Part shown: in pieces, positions 16,048 to 23,938 of the stretch
Layout of the letters: each line of letters starts with the position of its first letter
Position numbering within the stretch: the first letter of the stretch is position 1
Source of the DNA: CALRQJ02 sp943370285
GTDB taxonomy: Bacteria > Bacteroidota > Bacteroidia > Chitinophagales > Chitinophagaceae
Direction of reading: 5' to 3'
Assembly: GCA_943370285.1 (NCBI GenBank)
Contig: CALRQJ020000007.1
Coordinates: forward strand, 134,133 to 198,132
DNA length: 64,000 bases
Translations under genes and position numbers: made by a program
The notes under the pieces: model-generated
Database searches by the model: none
What the model was told of the DNA's origin: nothing
Seen by the model: only the letters and a program-made list of their open reading frames with translations

Positions 16048-16410
16048 CTAATATTGTCCGGTGTTTAGCATAACTAAAGTGCAGGCTTCTACCGGTAAAA
16101 TGCCATGGGCATTGGCTATATCGTATAGTTCATCGTTTTCTGTGCCCGGATTAAATATGATGCGTTTCGGTTTAAGGGACAGTATATAATCGTACAATGG
16201 TTGTTGTAGCGTTGGGTTGAGATACAAGGTTATGGTATCAACATCTGTTGCTTCCGGATAATCGGTAATGATTGGAATACCGGCTACTTCAGCAGCTTTT
16301 CTACCAATAGCAATCACCGGGTGACCATGTGCTTGCAAGCGATGCATGGCCATATTACTATAACGTTCGGGGTTATCACTTGCACCGAGAACAACAGTTT
16401 TTTTAGACAT
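16048..16410 (-). CDS. CoA-binding domain protein (YccU type)
   Basis: A 120-residue single-domain protein of the CoA-binding (Rossmann-like, CoA_binding_2) family. It starts KKTVVLGASDNPERYSNMA, contains GHPVIAIGRK and DTITLYLNP, and ends with the conserved FNPGTENDEL and VEACTLVML segments. Related free-standing proteins bind CoA, but their metabolic role is unclear. Its start overlaps the end of the upstream membrane-protein gene by 8 bp, indicating translational coupling of the two. Confidence 0.9.
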   Translation of the reverse strand: MSKKTVVLGASDNPERYSNMAMHRLQAHGHPVIAIGRKAAEVAGIPIITDYPEATDVDTITLYLNPTLQQPLYDYILSLKPKRIIFNPGTENDELYDIANAHGILPVEACTLVMLNTGQY

Positions 16411-16783
16411 CAGTCAATATATATTTTTTGTAAGTGTATAAATAATAAACAGCAATACCCAAGCTATACACCAATGTAGCCATAAACAAGCCAATAGCCA
16501 CTTGATTGCCATTAAAATCTCTCATATAGAAAGAAAAAATGAGCATAAAAATGGCGCCAATACATAAAATCCAATACTTAGATAAAAGTCGATAGGCAGG
16601 TGTATTTTTAGGAACTTTAAATGTGTACACCAAGGCACTAATCAGTTGCCAAATACCCAAAAAGAATAAAACAATCATGGGATAAACAAAAGTATAACCC
16701 TTAAAAATGGCAGCTGCGATGGAAGACAGCACAATCAAAATGGTGAATGTCAATTGACCGTAGTAATCAACTTTTTTGAGCAT
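16403..16783 (-). CDS. Small four-helix membrane protein, unknown function
   Basis: A 126-residue protein with four hydrophobic segments (around YYGQLTFTILIVLSSIAAA, VYPMIVLFFLGIWQLISA, YWILCIGAIFMLIFSF and IGLFMATLVYSLGIAVYYL). The start is placed at the ATG at 16781-16783 (MLKKVDYYGQ). The longer frame would overlap the divergent menG gene and reads as non-membrane sequence. It overlaps the CoA-binding gene by 8 bp. No named family is recognised; both ends seem to face the cytoplasm. Confidence 0.7.
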   Translation of the reverse strand: MLKKVDYYGQLTFTILIVLSSIAAAIFKGYTFVYPMIVLFFLGIWQLISALVYTFKVPKNTPAYRLLSKYWILCIGAIFMLIFSFYMRDFNGNQVAIGLFMATLVYSLGIAVYYLYTYKKYILTDV

Positions 16784-16922
16784 ATTGCTTTTTGGGGTGA
16801 AAATACAAGTAATAGTGCAAAGCATAAATGCTATATTGTTAAAGCGTTGCTTTTTTGTTAATGCTTTCAACAATAAGCCTAGTAAAGGGTTACAGTAATT
16901 GAAAACCTTATCTTCGCATCTT

Positions 16923-17666
16923 ATGGCAAAGTTTGCACATGATACAGTAGTGCCTTTTAAAGAAAGTGAACAGAACAAGAAGCAACAAGTGGCCGCAATG
17001 TTTAATGACATTGCCTTTCGGTATGATTTTTTAAATCGATTTTTAAGTGCCGGAATTGATATTAGTTGGCGAAAAAAAGCCATCAAAGAAATCAAAGACC
17101 TGAACCCACAAACAGTATTAGATGTGGCTACAGGAACGGCGGATGTGGCATTGATGACTTATAAAATGTTGAAGCCCACAAAAATTGTTGGGATTGATAT
17201 TAGTGAGGGGATGTTAGATTTTGGCCGACAAAAGATTGCCAAACTTGGGTTGCAAAATCATATTGAATTGTTAACGGGGGATAGTGAAACAATAAACTTT
17301 CCCGATAACTCGTTTGACGCCATAACCGTGGCTTTTGGGGTACGTAATTTCGAACATTTAGAAAAAGGTTTGAGTGAAATGTACCGAGTATTAAAACCAG
17401 GTGGTAAATTAGTGGTATTAGAATTTTCAAAACCTAAACAATCCGCATTCAAACAATTCTACAATTTGTACATGAACATTGTGGCGCCGGGCTTTGGCAA
17501 GATGATTGCCAAGAACAAAGAAGCTTATGCTTACCTTAATGATTCGGTACAGGCATTTCCTGAACGAGCAGCATTTACAGACATTCTGCAATCTGTTGCT
17601 TTTAGGGATACTTATTTCAAACCACTTAGTCTTGGTATATGTTGCATTTACTGCGGAAGCAAATAA
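16923..17666 (+). CDS. menG: Demethylmenaquinone methyltransferase
   Basis: A 247-residue UbiE/MenG-family methyltransferase that completes menaquinone synthesis by C-methylating demethylmenaquinone with S-adenosylmethionine. Motif I is LDVATGTADVAL (near residue 65), followed by GIDISEGMLDFGRQK, NSFDAITVAFGVRNF and LKPGGKLVVLEF. The C-terminus ends in LSLGICCIYCGSK, typical of the family. The start at 16923 (MAKFAHDTVVPF) is preferred over an upstream ATG. Its 3' end overlaps porT by 28 bp. Menaquinone as the substrate is inferred from the phylum. Confidence 0.94.
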   Translation: MAKFAHDTVVPFKESEQNKKQQVAAMFNDIAFRYDFLNRFLSAGIDISWRKKAIKEIKDLNPQTVLDVATGTADVALMTYKMLKPTKIVGIDISEGMLDFGRQKIAKLGLQNHIELLTGDSETINFPDNSFDAITVAFGVRNFEHLEKGLSEMYRVLKPGGKLVVLEFSKPKQSAFKQFYNLYMNIVAPGFGKMIAKNKEAYAYLNDSVQAFPERAAFTDILQSVAFRDTYFKPLSLGICCIYCGSK

Positions 17667-18361
17667 TTTTATTGGTAATTGCCTCTGTTGCAGCCCTTTC
17701 TGCATCGGCACAAATTGAGCAAAATCGTCCCGGCCACGATGATTGGCCATATTATTTTGGCATGAGTATATCTTATGGCCATTCTTACCTGCATCCTAAC
17801 GGCCGGCATCCTAAGTTTTTACAAGATGATAGTGTTTTGGTAAGTGAACCTGGCAGCAGCGGTGGCGTAGCCTTAGGCTTAATGGCAACTTTACAATTTT
17901 CTAATAGATTTAGTTTACGATTTAACCCACAATTGATTATTGGTGGAGCCAAGTATTTCAACTATAGCTTAAAATATCCGCTAAATGGAGAAAATCCGGT
18001 TGAGAAAAAAATATTGCCCTCTACCATTGTAAGCTTTCCATTGCAAATAAAATTTAACAGCGACCGTATCAATAATTTTAGAACCTACTTATTAACCGGT
18101 GTCAAATACGATATTGATTTGGCCAGCAATTCTGCCTCTCGAAATGCCGAAGATTTAGTGAAACTAAAACCTTCTGATATTGGCTACGAATTGGGTATTG
18201 GCTTCAACTTTTATTTGCCGTTTGTAACGTTGTCGCCTGAATTAAAAATCAGTAACGGACTAACCAATGTACACAGCCGAGACCCCAACTTAAAATTCAG
18301 CAGTGCTTTAGATAAGCTACAAAGTAAGATGATTGTTTTTTCTATTATTTTGGAAGATTAA
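17639..18361 (+). CDS. porT: Type IX secretion/gliding protein PorT
   Basis: A 240-residue outer-membrane protein with a signal peptide (residues 1-24, ending SASA) and a small eight-strand-like beta-barrel. It starts the mature part QNRPGHDDWPYYFGMSISYGHS, and has alternating strands such as SLRFNPQLIIGG, VSFPLQIKFN and YLLTGVKYDIDL, ending IVFSIILED. PorT is required for T9SS export in Bacteroidota. The menG-porT order is a recurrent arrangement in the phylum, which supports the name. The coding region begins 28 bp inside menG in another frame, so it may be translationally coupled. Confidence 0.85.
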   Translation: MLHLLRKQIILLVIASVAALSASAQIEQNRPGHDDWPYYFGMSISYGHSYLHPNGRHPKFLQDDSVLVSEPGSSGGVALGLMATLQFSNRFSLRFNPQLIIGGAKYFNYSLKYPLNGENPVEKKILPSTIVSFPLQIKFNSDRINNFRTYLLTGVKYDIDLASNSASRNAEDLVKLKPSDIGYELGIGFNFYLPFVTLSPELKISNGLTNVHSRDPNLKFSSALDKLQSKMIVFSIILED

Positions 18362-18380
18362 TACCTTATCTGATAAAACT

Positions 18381-18417
18381 AAAACGGGCTGTTTCGTTTA
18401 CGAAACAGCCCGTTTTT
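18381..18417. terminator. Bidirectional terminator between porT and the barrel gene
   Basis: AAAACGGGCTGTTTCG and CGAAACAGCCCGTTTTT form a perfect ~15-bp stem with a 4-nt loop, with A and T tracts on either side. It can serve porT (plus) and the convergent gene at 18435-20108 (minus). Confidence 0.93.
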
Positions 18418-18434
18418 ATTAGCTGATGTGATCG

Positions 18435-20108
18435 TTAAAAATCAAATTCTCTTCGTCCAATATTCCATCTAAAACCTAATGATATGGTGGTACTGTTCGA
18501 TGGTAAATCTTCTAGCTTATAATTTCTCTGCATGGCGCTAAAATCAATAAATAGGTTTTCTTTTAATTCGTAAGACAGTAATATAGAAATCATAGTACAT
18601 GTAGCTCTAGCACCTGACCCTACGTTCCAGCCATAATCTTGAGGTCGGGTTTGATAGCTTTCAAAAATATCATTACCGGTATTTTTACCCGATGAATCCT
18701 TTCCTTGATAATAATGTATCAGCTTTAGCTGACCATATAATTTTTTCATCGGCTGTGCCCTTATGATAGCAATAAATTCTTGAAAACTTGCTCCAAGCGG
18801 ATGTGCCATGGGTTGATTGTAGTGTGTCCAGTTAGACACAGAATCAAAGTGGGCATAGGTAAATGGTCTAACTCTGTTGGATTCTAATTGTACATCTACA
18901 TTTTTAAATCCAAATGCGTCTATGTACTTCATGCCGGCTTGATAACCGTATTTATTGGCCCACCATCCGGTATTATTTCTTAGCTCACTCAATTTAAATT
19001 CATCAAACAATAGTTGTCCATATACTTGTACTCTCTTGGCAATATTTGCTTTAATATCAATACCTGCAAGGGCATTATCGGCACTGCCGTTATTGCTTTC
19101 TTGTGGTCTTAAGAACATAAATGGATTCAGGTAAGAAAAGTCAAAATGGTCTTTTCTGCCAAATACTACACCCTCGAAAATGCCGATATTTAACCATTTT
19201 GTAGCATTAAAACTGATATGATTTACACGGGCATATTTTCGAGGTAGTAAATCATTTTTTTGAATGAATTGCGGCATTAGTTCCATTAAAATACTTTCGT
19301 AATTCAACTTCCACACCCTAGTGTTCATTTTCAAAAATGTGTAGTTGTTTGAGAAGTCGCTCAAGAACAAACTTCTGTGTCCCGTACCTAAGAAATTTTT
19401 ATCGTATCCAAATTGAAAATCTAAGTATTTGGCTGCATTAAAAGTGATGCTACCACGGGCATCAAAATAATCTACTCCGGTTGTTTTGAATGATTTGTAA
19501 AAACCATTTCCTGGCACAGCCCTGTGTTTAGATACCCATTGTTGCACATATTCAGGTGCTCTTTCTTGGTTATCGGTAATATACATGTTAAAGCCTAGTC
19601 GTTTATCTAACATCCCTCTAATATTTACACCTCGGGTATTGATGAAAATATTTTGATCATTATCAGACTCTACCATTTGCTGATAATTAATTACCGGATT
19701 AATAGCCAAGAAAAAATCTTTGTTATTCACCTCGAAAAAATTACCTCGAGTAGTGTAAAAAGTATTGAGAAAAGGCTTTTCGCTATTGTATGTTGCTCTT
19801 GGTTTACTCCATTCGCCATTATTCATCAAAAAACGTTGCATATTGTATTTGTCAACAGCCGAAAGTGGAAATCCACCTCTTTGCCCGTTACGATGAAAAC
19901 TATCAATCAGCTCCACTGCCTTAACAGTGTTGCGTCGGGCATAAGGTTTAATGGTAGAGAAACTCAACTGCTCATTACGAGATTTAATTTCTAATCGGTC
20001 GAGCAAAATCAACTCTTTAGAACCGGCAGTTAAATAACCGGTTTGTGCTATTATAGCTAATGGGGATAGAAAGATGGCAAAGCTGAATACGGATTTAATA
20101 ATTTGCAT
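18435..20108 (-). CDS. Outer-membrane beta-barrel protein (RemB/Wzi-like, tentative)
   Basis: A 557-residue exported protein with a signal peptide (residues 1-21, ending AIIAQ). The mature part is rich in aromatic amphipathic strands from about residue 120 to the end (for example AKYLDFQFGYDKNFLG, HISFNATKWLNIGIFEGVVFG, VQVYGQLLFDEFKL) and finishes with an aromatic residue (EFDF), as in barrels. The 'DFQFGYDKNFLG ... RSLFLSDFS' segment resembles capsule-assembly Wzi and the gliding protein RemB. With porT nearby a surface or motility role is plausible, but the precise family is my inference. It is divergent from pyrC with a 34-bp gap. Confidence 0.72.
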   Translation of the reverse strand: MQIIKSVFSFAIFLSPLAIIAQTGYLTAGSKELILLDRLEIKSRNEQLSFSTIKPYARRNTVKAVELIDSFHRNGQRGGFPLSAVDKYNMQRFLMNNGEWSKPRATYNSEKPFLNTFYTTRGNFFEVNNKDFFLAINPVINYQQMVESDNDQNIFINTRGVNIRGMLDKRLGFNMYITDNQERAPEYVQQWVSKHRAVPGNGFYKSFKTTGVDYFDARGSITFNAAKYLDFQFGYDKNFLGTGHRSLFLSDFSNNYTFLKMNTRVWKLNYESILMELMPQFIQKNDLLPRKYARVNHISFNATKWLNIGIFEGVVFGRKDHFDFSYLNPFMFLRPQESNNGSADNALAGIDIKANIAKRVQVYGQLLFDEFKLSELRNNTGWWANKYGYQAGMKYIDAFGFKNVDVQLESNRVRPFTYAHFDSVSNWTHYNQPMAHPLGASFQEFIAIIRAQPMKKLYGQLKLIHYYQGKDSSGKNTGNDIFESYQTRPQDYGWNVGSGARATCTMISILLSYELKENLFIDFSAMQRNYKLEDLPSNSTTISLGFRWNIGRREFDF

Positions 20109-20142
20109 CGCTATTTTGCTTTAAGATAAATATTGGAAACTT

Positions 20143-21486
20143 ATGGGTCATTATATTATTAAAGATACATGCATAGTCAATGAGGGACAACAATTTAATG
20201 GTGATGTGTTGATAAAAAACGGTCGTATTGAAAAAGTAGGCGGTATTATCAATAATGGGGAAAACATACCTGAAATAAACGGTAAAGGCCTGCATTTATT
20301 GCCCGGTGTTATTGATGATCAAGTACATTTTAGAGAGCCGGGGTTAACCCATAAAGCCAATATTTATACCGAGGCAAAGGCAGCTGTAGCAGGAGGTGTA
20401 ACCAGTTTTATGGAAATGCCTAATACTGTTCCTCCGGCGTTTACCCATGAATTGTTGGAGCAGAAGTATAACATTGCCACACAGTCGGCTTTGGCTAATT
20501 ACTCCTTTTTTATGGGCACCTCTAACGATAATTACGACGAGGTGATGAAAACCAACAATCGGAAAAATGATGTTTGTGGCGTTAAAGTATTTATGGGTTC
20601 TTCAACCGGAAATTTATTGGTGGATAATGCATTGGTGTTAGAAAAAATATTTGCCGGCTGCGAAGTGTTGATTGCTACACATTGTGAGGAAGAGGCCATT
20701 ATCAAGAAAAATTTAGCTGCGCTAAAAGCAGTAAAAGCCGAGTTTGAACCTTCAGATCATCCCATTATCAGAAACGACGAAGCTTGTTTTGAGTCGTCTT
20801 TAAAAGCCATTCAGTTTGCCCATAAGTTCGGAACAAGGTTACATATTCTTCATATCAGCACAGCAAAAGAATTGCAATTGTTCTCTAATATGCTTCCGCT
20901 AAAAGACAAGAAAATTACTGCCGAAGTTTGTGTACACCATTTGCATTTTACAGCAGATGATTATGCACAATTGGGTAATCAAATAAAATGTAATCCTGCT
21001 ATTAAAGCTGCCCATAACAAACCGGCTTTATGGGAGGCTTTGTTGGATAACAGGTTGGATATTATTGCCACCGATCATGCGCCACATACCTGGGATGAAA
21101 AAAGTGGCAGTTACGAACATGCCCATGCCGGCTTGCCCTTGGTTCAACATTCTTTGTTGTTAATGTTGGATTATGTAAAAGCTGGAAAAATCACTATCGA
21201 AAAAATGGTAGAAAAGATGAGCCATGCCGTGGCAGATTGTTTTCAAATTAAGGAACGAGGGTACATTAGAGAAGGATATCATGCCGATTTGGTCTTGGTA
21301 GATTTGAATGCCCAAACCCAAGTGAAGAAAGATAATATCCTCTATAAATGCGGATGGAGCCCAATGGAAGGAATGATTTTTTCGGCTGCTATAACCCATA
21401 CTTTTGTAAACGGACATTTAGTTTATGGAAATGGTGCGTTCGATGAATCTCAATTTGGTCAAAGATTACAGTTTAACAGAGATTAA
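20143..21486 (+). CDS. pyrC: Dihydroorotase
   Basis: A 447-residue amidohydrolase of the type I/AllB-like dihydroorotase group, closing carbamoyl-aspartate to dihydroorotate in pyrimidine synthesis. Motifs in order are PGVIDDQVHFREPGLTHK (near residue 52), a Lys in CGVKVFMGSSTGN that would be carboxylated, the metal His residues in ATHCEEEA and LHILHISTAKE, and the catalytic Asp in IIATDHAPHTWDEK. The first His of the usual HxH is Gln here (DQVHFREPG). All other active-site residues are present, so the enzyme is probably active. It starts 34 bp from a divergent barrel gene and is followed at 41 bp by the MutS-like gene. Confidence 0.92.
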   Translation: MGHYIIKDTCIVNEGQQFNGDVLIKNGRIEKVGGIINNGENIPEINGKGLHLLPGVIDDQVHFREPGLTHKANIYTEAKAAVAGGVTSFMEMPNTVPPAFTHELLEQKYNIATQSALANYSFFMGTSNDNYDEVMKTNNRKNDVCGVKVFMGSSTGNLLVDNALVLEKIFAGCEVLIATHCEEEAIIKKNLAALKAVKAEFEPSDHPIIRNDEACFESSLKAIQFAHKFGTRLHILHISTAKELQLFSNMLPLKDKKITAEVCVHHLHFTADDYAQLGNQIKCNPAIKAAHNKPALWEALLDNRLDIIATDHAPHTWDEKSGSYEHAHAGLPLVQHSLLLMLDYVKAGKITIEKMVEKMSHAVADCFQIKERGYIREGYHADLVLVDLNAQTQVKKDNILYKCGWSPMEGMIFSAAITHTFVNGHLVYGNGAFDESQFGQRLQFNRD

Positions 21487-21527
21487 TCGGAACTAACTGT
21501 AATATTATTTGAATTGTAAACCCATTC

Positions 21528-22841
21528 ATGCAGGCAGATAAAACTACCATCACCGACTTATCGCTTTTTCATCACGAAGAAGAATTGTCTGTTTTTCATT
21601 ACCTCAACTTTACCAAAACCAATGGTGGTAGAGAATGGTGGCGACAAATACTAAGTCATCCGCTACATAACATTCAAAACATTAAAGAACGACAACAAAC
21701 CGTTCAAGTGATTGGTAAGCATTTGCAACATTGGCCCGAAACGATTTCGAATGGCAATATCATGGTAATTGAAAAATATTATGATACGGTGCTGGAACGT
21801 ATTCCGCAAAAGCCCGATGCCATGAGTGCTTTTTTCTTTAGGTTATTTAATGGTCCCGATTATTCTATCATTAAATACACCGTTGAACAAGCTATAGATT
21901 TTGTCAAAGGTATGCAGCAGTTGGTAGTGTTGTTACAAGATGATGATATGCCTGCATCGCTTCGAGTAAAGTTAGAACGCATTACAATGCTGCTCAACAA
22001 ACCTTTTTTGCAGCAGCTGCAGCAGGAAAGCAAATCATCATTGCAGTTAACTAAAGTATTATACTATGGACATTATTTACGCTATCAATTTAAAAATGAT
22101 GCGTTTGAATTGATTGATATTTTTAGTCAGATAGATTGTTGGTATAGCATGGCTGTTGCTGTAGCAAAATGCAAATTGGTTTTTCCCGATGTTGAAGCTA
22201 CAGATAAGCCCTTCATACAAGCCGAAGGTTTATTTCATCCTTTATTGCAAACCCCGGTTGCTTATGATATTCAGCTAAAACAAGAACAAAATTTTTGTTT
22301 TTTAACCGGTGCCAATATGGCCGGGAAAAGTACATTTATAAAGGCCATAGGTGTAGCTGTTTATTTGGCCCATATCGGGATGGGAGTACCGGCAAAACAT
22401 TGCCGTTTAAGTATGTTTGATGGCTTGTTGAGTAATATACAAGTGATGGATAATATTATTAAAGGTGAAAGTTATTTCTTCAACGAAGTGCAACGCATTA
22501 AGAATACAATCGAGAAAATTAATGATGGAAAAAAATGGCTCATATTGATTGATGAACTTTTCAAAGGAACCAATGTACAAGATGCTATGAAGTGTAGCAC
22601 AGCTGTGATTGAAGGTTTACTTAAAATGAAGAATGCCTTGTTCATTCTATCCACTCATTTATACGAGATAGGAGAAGACCTCAAACAATATCCCAATATT
22701 CAATTCAGGTTTTTTGAAACGCATGTGCAAGACGATCAATTGATGTTTAGTTATCAACTTAAAGAAGGCATCAGCAATGATAGATTAGGCTATCTCATTC
22801 TACGAAAAGAAGGTGTAGTAGATATGTTGAAACAACTATAA
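21528..22841 (+). CDS. Short MutS-like ATPase
   Basis: A 437-residue protein of the MutS superfamily that lacks the N-terminal mismatch-recognition and connector domains. Residues 1-~215 form a helical core/clamp region. The ATPase domain follows: Walker A GANMAGKSTFIKAIG near residue 263, then MDNIIKGESYFFNEVQRI, Walker B WLILIDELFKGTN and ALFILSTHLYEI. Such proteins in Bacteroidota are annotated as MutS-related ATPases of unknown role, and this one is unlikely to carry out canonical mismatch repair. It follows pyrC by 41 bp and converges on the cytochrome gene with a single base pair between stops. Confidence 0.88.
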   Translation: MQADKTTITDLSLFHHEEELSVFHYLNFTKTNGGREWWRQILSHPLHNIQNIKERQQTVQVIGKHLQHWPETISNGNIMVIEKYYDTVLERIPQKPDAMSAFFFRLFNGPDYSIIKYTVEQAIDFVKGMQQLVVLLQDDDMPASLRVKLERITMLLNKPFLQQLQQESKSSLQLTKVLYYGHYLRYQFKNDAFELIDIFSQIDCWYSMAVAVAKCKLVFPDVEATDKPFIQAEGLFHPLLQTPVAYDIQLKQEQNFCFLTGANMAGKSTFIKAIGVAVYLAHIGMGVPAKHCRLSMFDGLLSNIQVMDNIIKGESYFFNEVQRIKNTIEKINDGKKWLILIDELFKGTNVQDAMKCSTAVIEGLLKMKNALFILSTHLYEIGEDLKQYPNIQFRFFETHVQDDQLMFSYQLKEGISNDRLGYLILRKEGVVDMLKQL

Positions 22842-22842
22842 T

Positions 22843-23250
22843 TTACTGTTTCGCCTTTTCATCAATATAAGCCAGAATAGCAGCAATCTCAGCATCTTTC
22901 AAATTAGGGAATGCAGTCATAACCGTCTTATTCCATTTCAACCATAACTCTTTCGCATAGCTATTTTCTTTAATCACTGCTTCAGAGTTTCGAATATACT
23001 TGTATAATAATTTTTTATTTGGCCAACGATCTTGTACACCGGCTAATGCAGGTCCTACTAAATCTTTTTTAACGGCATGACAACTAGCACAGTTCGACAT
23101 AAACAATTCTTTGCCTTGTTCTGCTGCTGCACTCATTGCAGTTGTTTCACTTGCGGATTCCGGTACTTCATACATGAGTTTGGCATTATCTTGATTGCCA
23201 CATGCAATAAGAATGATAAATGTAAAACTGATGAATAAGAATTTTTTCAT
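22843..23250 (-). CDS. Class I c-type cytochrome, lipoprotein-anchored
   Basis: A 135-residue exported protein. The signal sequence ends with a lipobox (LIACG), so it is likely tethered to a membrane. The mature domain has one haem site, CASCH, near residue 55, and a Met (TVMTAF) late in the sequence that could serve as the sixth ligand, with LVGPALAGVQDRW in between as in monohaem class I cytochromes. It probably moves electrons in the periplasm. A CAAAACTA sequence at 23270-23277 gives TAGTTTTG on the minus strand, a possible -7 element. Confidence 0.9.
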   Translation of the reverse strand: MKKFLFISFTFIILIACGNQDNAKLMYEVPESASETTAMSAAAEQGKELFMSNCASCHAVKKDLVGPALAGVQDRWPNKKLLYKYIRNSEAVIKENSYAKELWLKWNKTVMTAFPNLKDAEIAAILAYIDEKAKQ

Positions 23251-23269
23251 GGTTTATAGAATGAGGCCG

Positions 23270-23277
23270 CAAAACTA
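23270..23277 (-). promoter_or_regulatory. Candidate -7 element of the cytochrome c gene
   Basis: On the minus strand this reads TAGTTTTG, an exact match to TAnnTTTG, 20 bp upstream of the ATG. No clear -33 partner was found. Confidence 0.4.
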
Positions 23278-23458
23278 AGGCAGACCATTAATACTGCCTC
23301 ATTTTGTAGCAGCTTACACTACGCTTTATTTTTCACCGATAAAACAAACAATTTAGCCGACCACCGTTTAACTATGTTCCATTCAGCAAGTCTGCAATGC
23401 TGCGGAAATCTATTTTTCGTAATTTAGAACACTATTCAAACCATAAAACGTATTTGTT

Positions 23459-23860
23459 ATGATGAAGAAATTATTAGCCATTTGTACCATTGTTCTTGCC
23501 TTATCTGCTACCGCTTATGCACAGCCGGGAGGTGGTGGAGGTAATCCGGAAGAAAGAGCTAAAAGACAAAAAGAAATGATTCGTCCGCAGTTGGTTGAAA
23601 AAACTAAATTAACCGAAGACCAGGCGAATAAAGTAATTGATGCTTATCAAAAAGCTCAGCAAGAAACTAGAGCGGTAAGAATGAATGCAGATTTATCGGA
23701 TGATGATAAAAAAGCTAAAGTGAAAGAAATTAATGAAGCTAGAACCGCTGCATTAAAAGCTATTCCTTTAACTGAAGATCAAATTAAAAGCGTAGAAAGC
23801 TTTTATGAAGAAATGAGAAAGAATATGCCACAACGTGGTGGTGGCGGAGGTGGTAATTAA
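23459..23860 (+). CDS. Small periplasmic LTxxQ (Spy-like) protein
   Basis: A 133-residue protein with a signal peptide (MMKKLLAICTIVLALSATAYA), a Gly-rich linker (PGGGGGNPEE), a helical core and a Gly-rich end (RGGGGGGN). Two LTEDQ motifs, KLTEDQANKVI and PLTEDQIKSVE, flank a charged helix; the LTxxQ repeat is diagnostic of the Spy/CpxP family of periplasmic chaperone-like or metal-stress sensor proteins. The motif spacing (~60 residues) fits the family. It is monocistronic with a strong terminator. Function in this organism is inferred by family only. An alternative start codon is 3 bp downstream. Confidence 0.75.
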   Translation: MMKKLLAICTIVLALSATAYAQPGGGGGNPEERAKRQKEMIRPQLVEKTKLTEDQANKVIDAYQKAQQETRAVRMNADLSDDDKKAKVKEINEARTAALKAIPLTEDQIKSVESFYEEMRKNMPQRGGGGGGN

Positions 23861-23889
23861 TACCATTTGCTGTAATGTTATAACTAAGG

Positions 23890-23917
23890 TCGCCGGTTTA
23901 TGCCGGCGATTTTTTTT
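23890..23917 (+). terminator. Rho-independent terminator of the LTxxQ gene
   Basis: TCGCCGG (23890-23896) pairs with CCGGCGA (23903-23909) across a TTTATG loop and is followed by eight T residues. It sits between this gene and the convergent PKD/Ig gene. Confidence 0.93.
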
Positions 23918-23938
23918 AAATGTTATGCTTATAATTCT

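Noticed and set aside
22843..23250. Cytochrome gene as part of the MutS-like transcription unit
   Set aside because: It is on the opposite strand and converges with the MutS-like gene.
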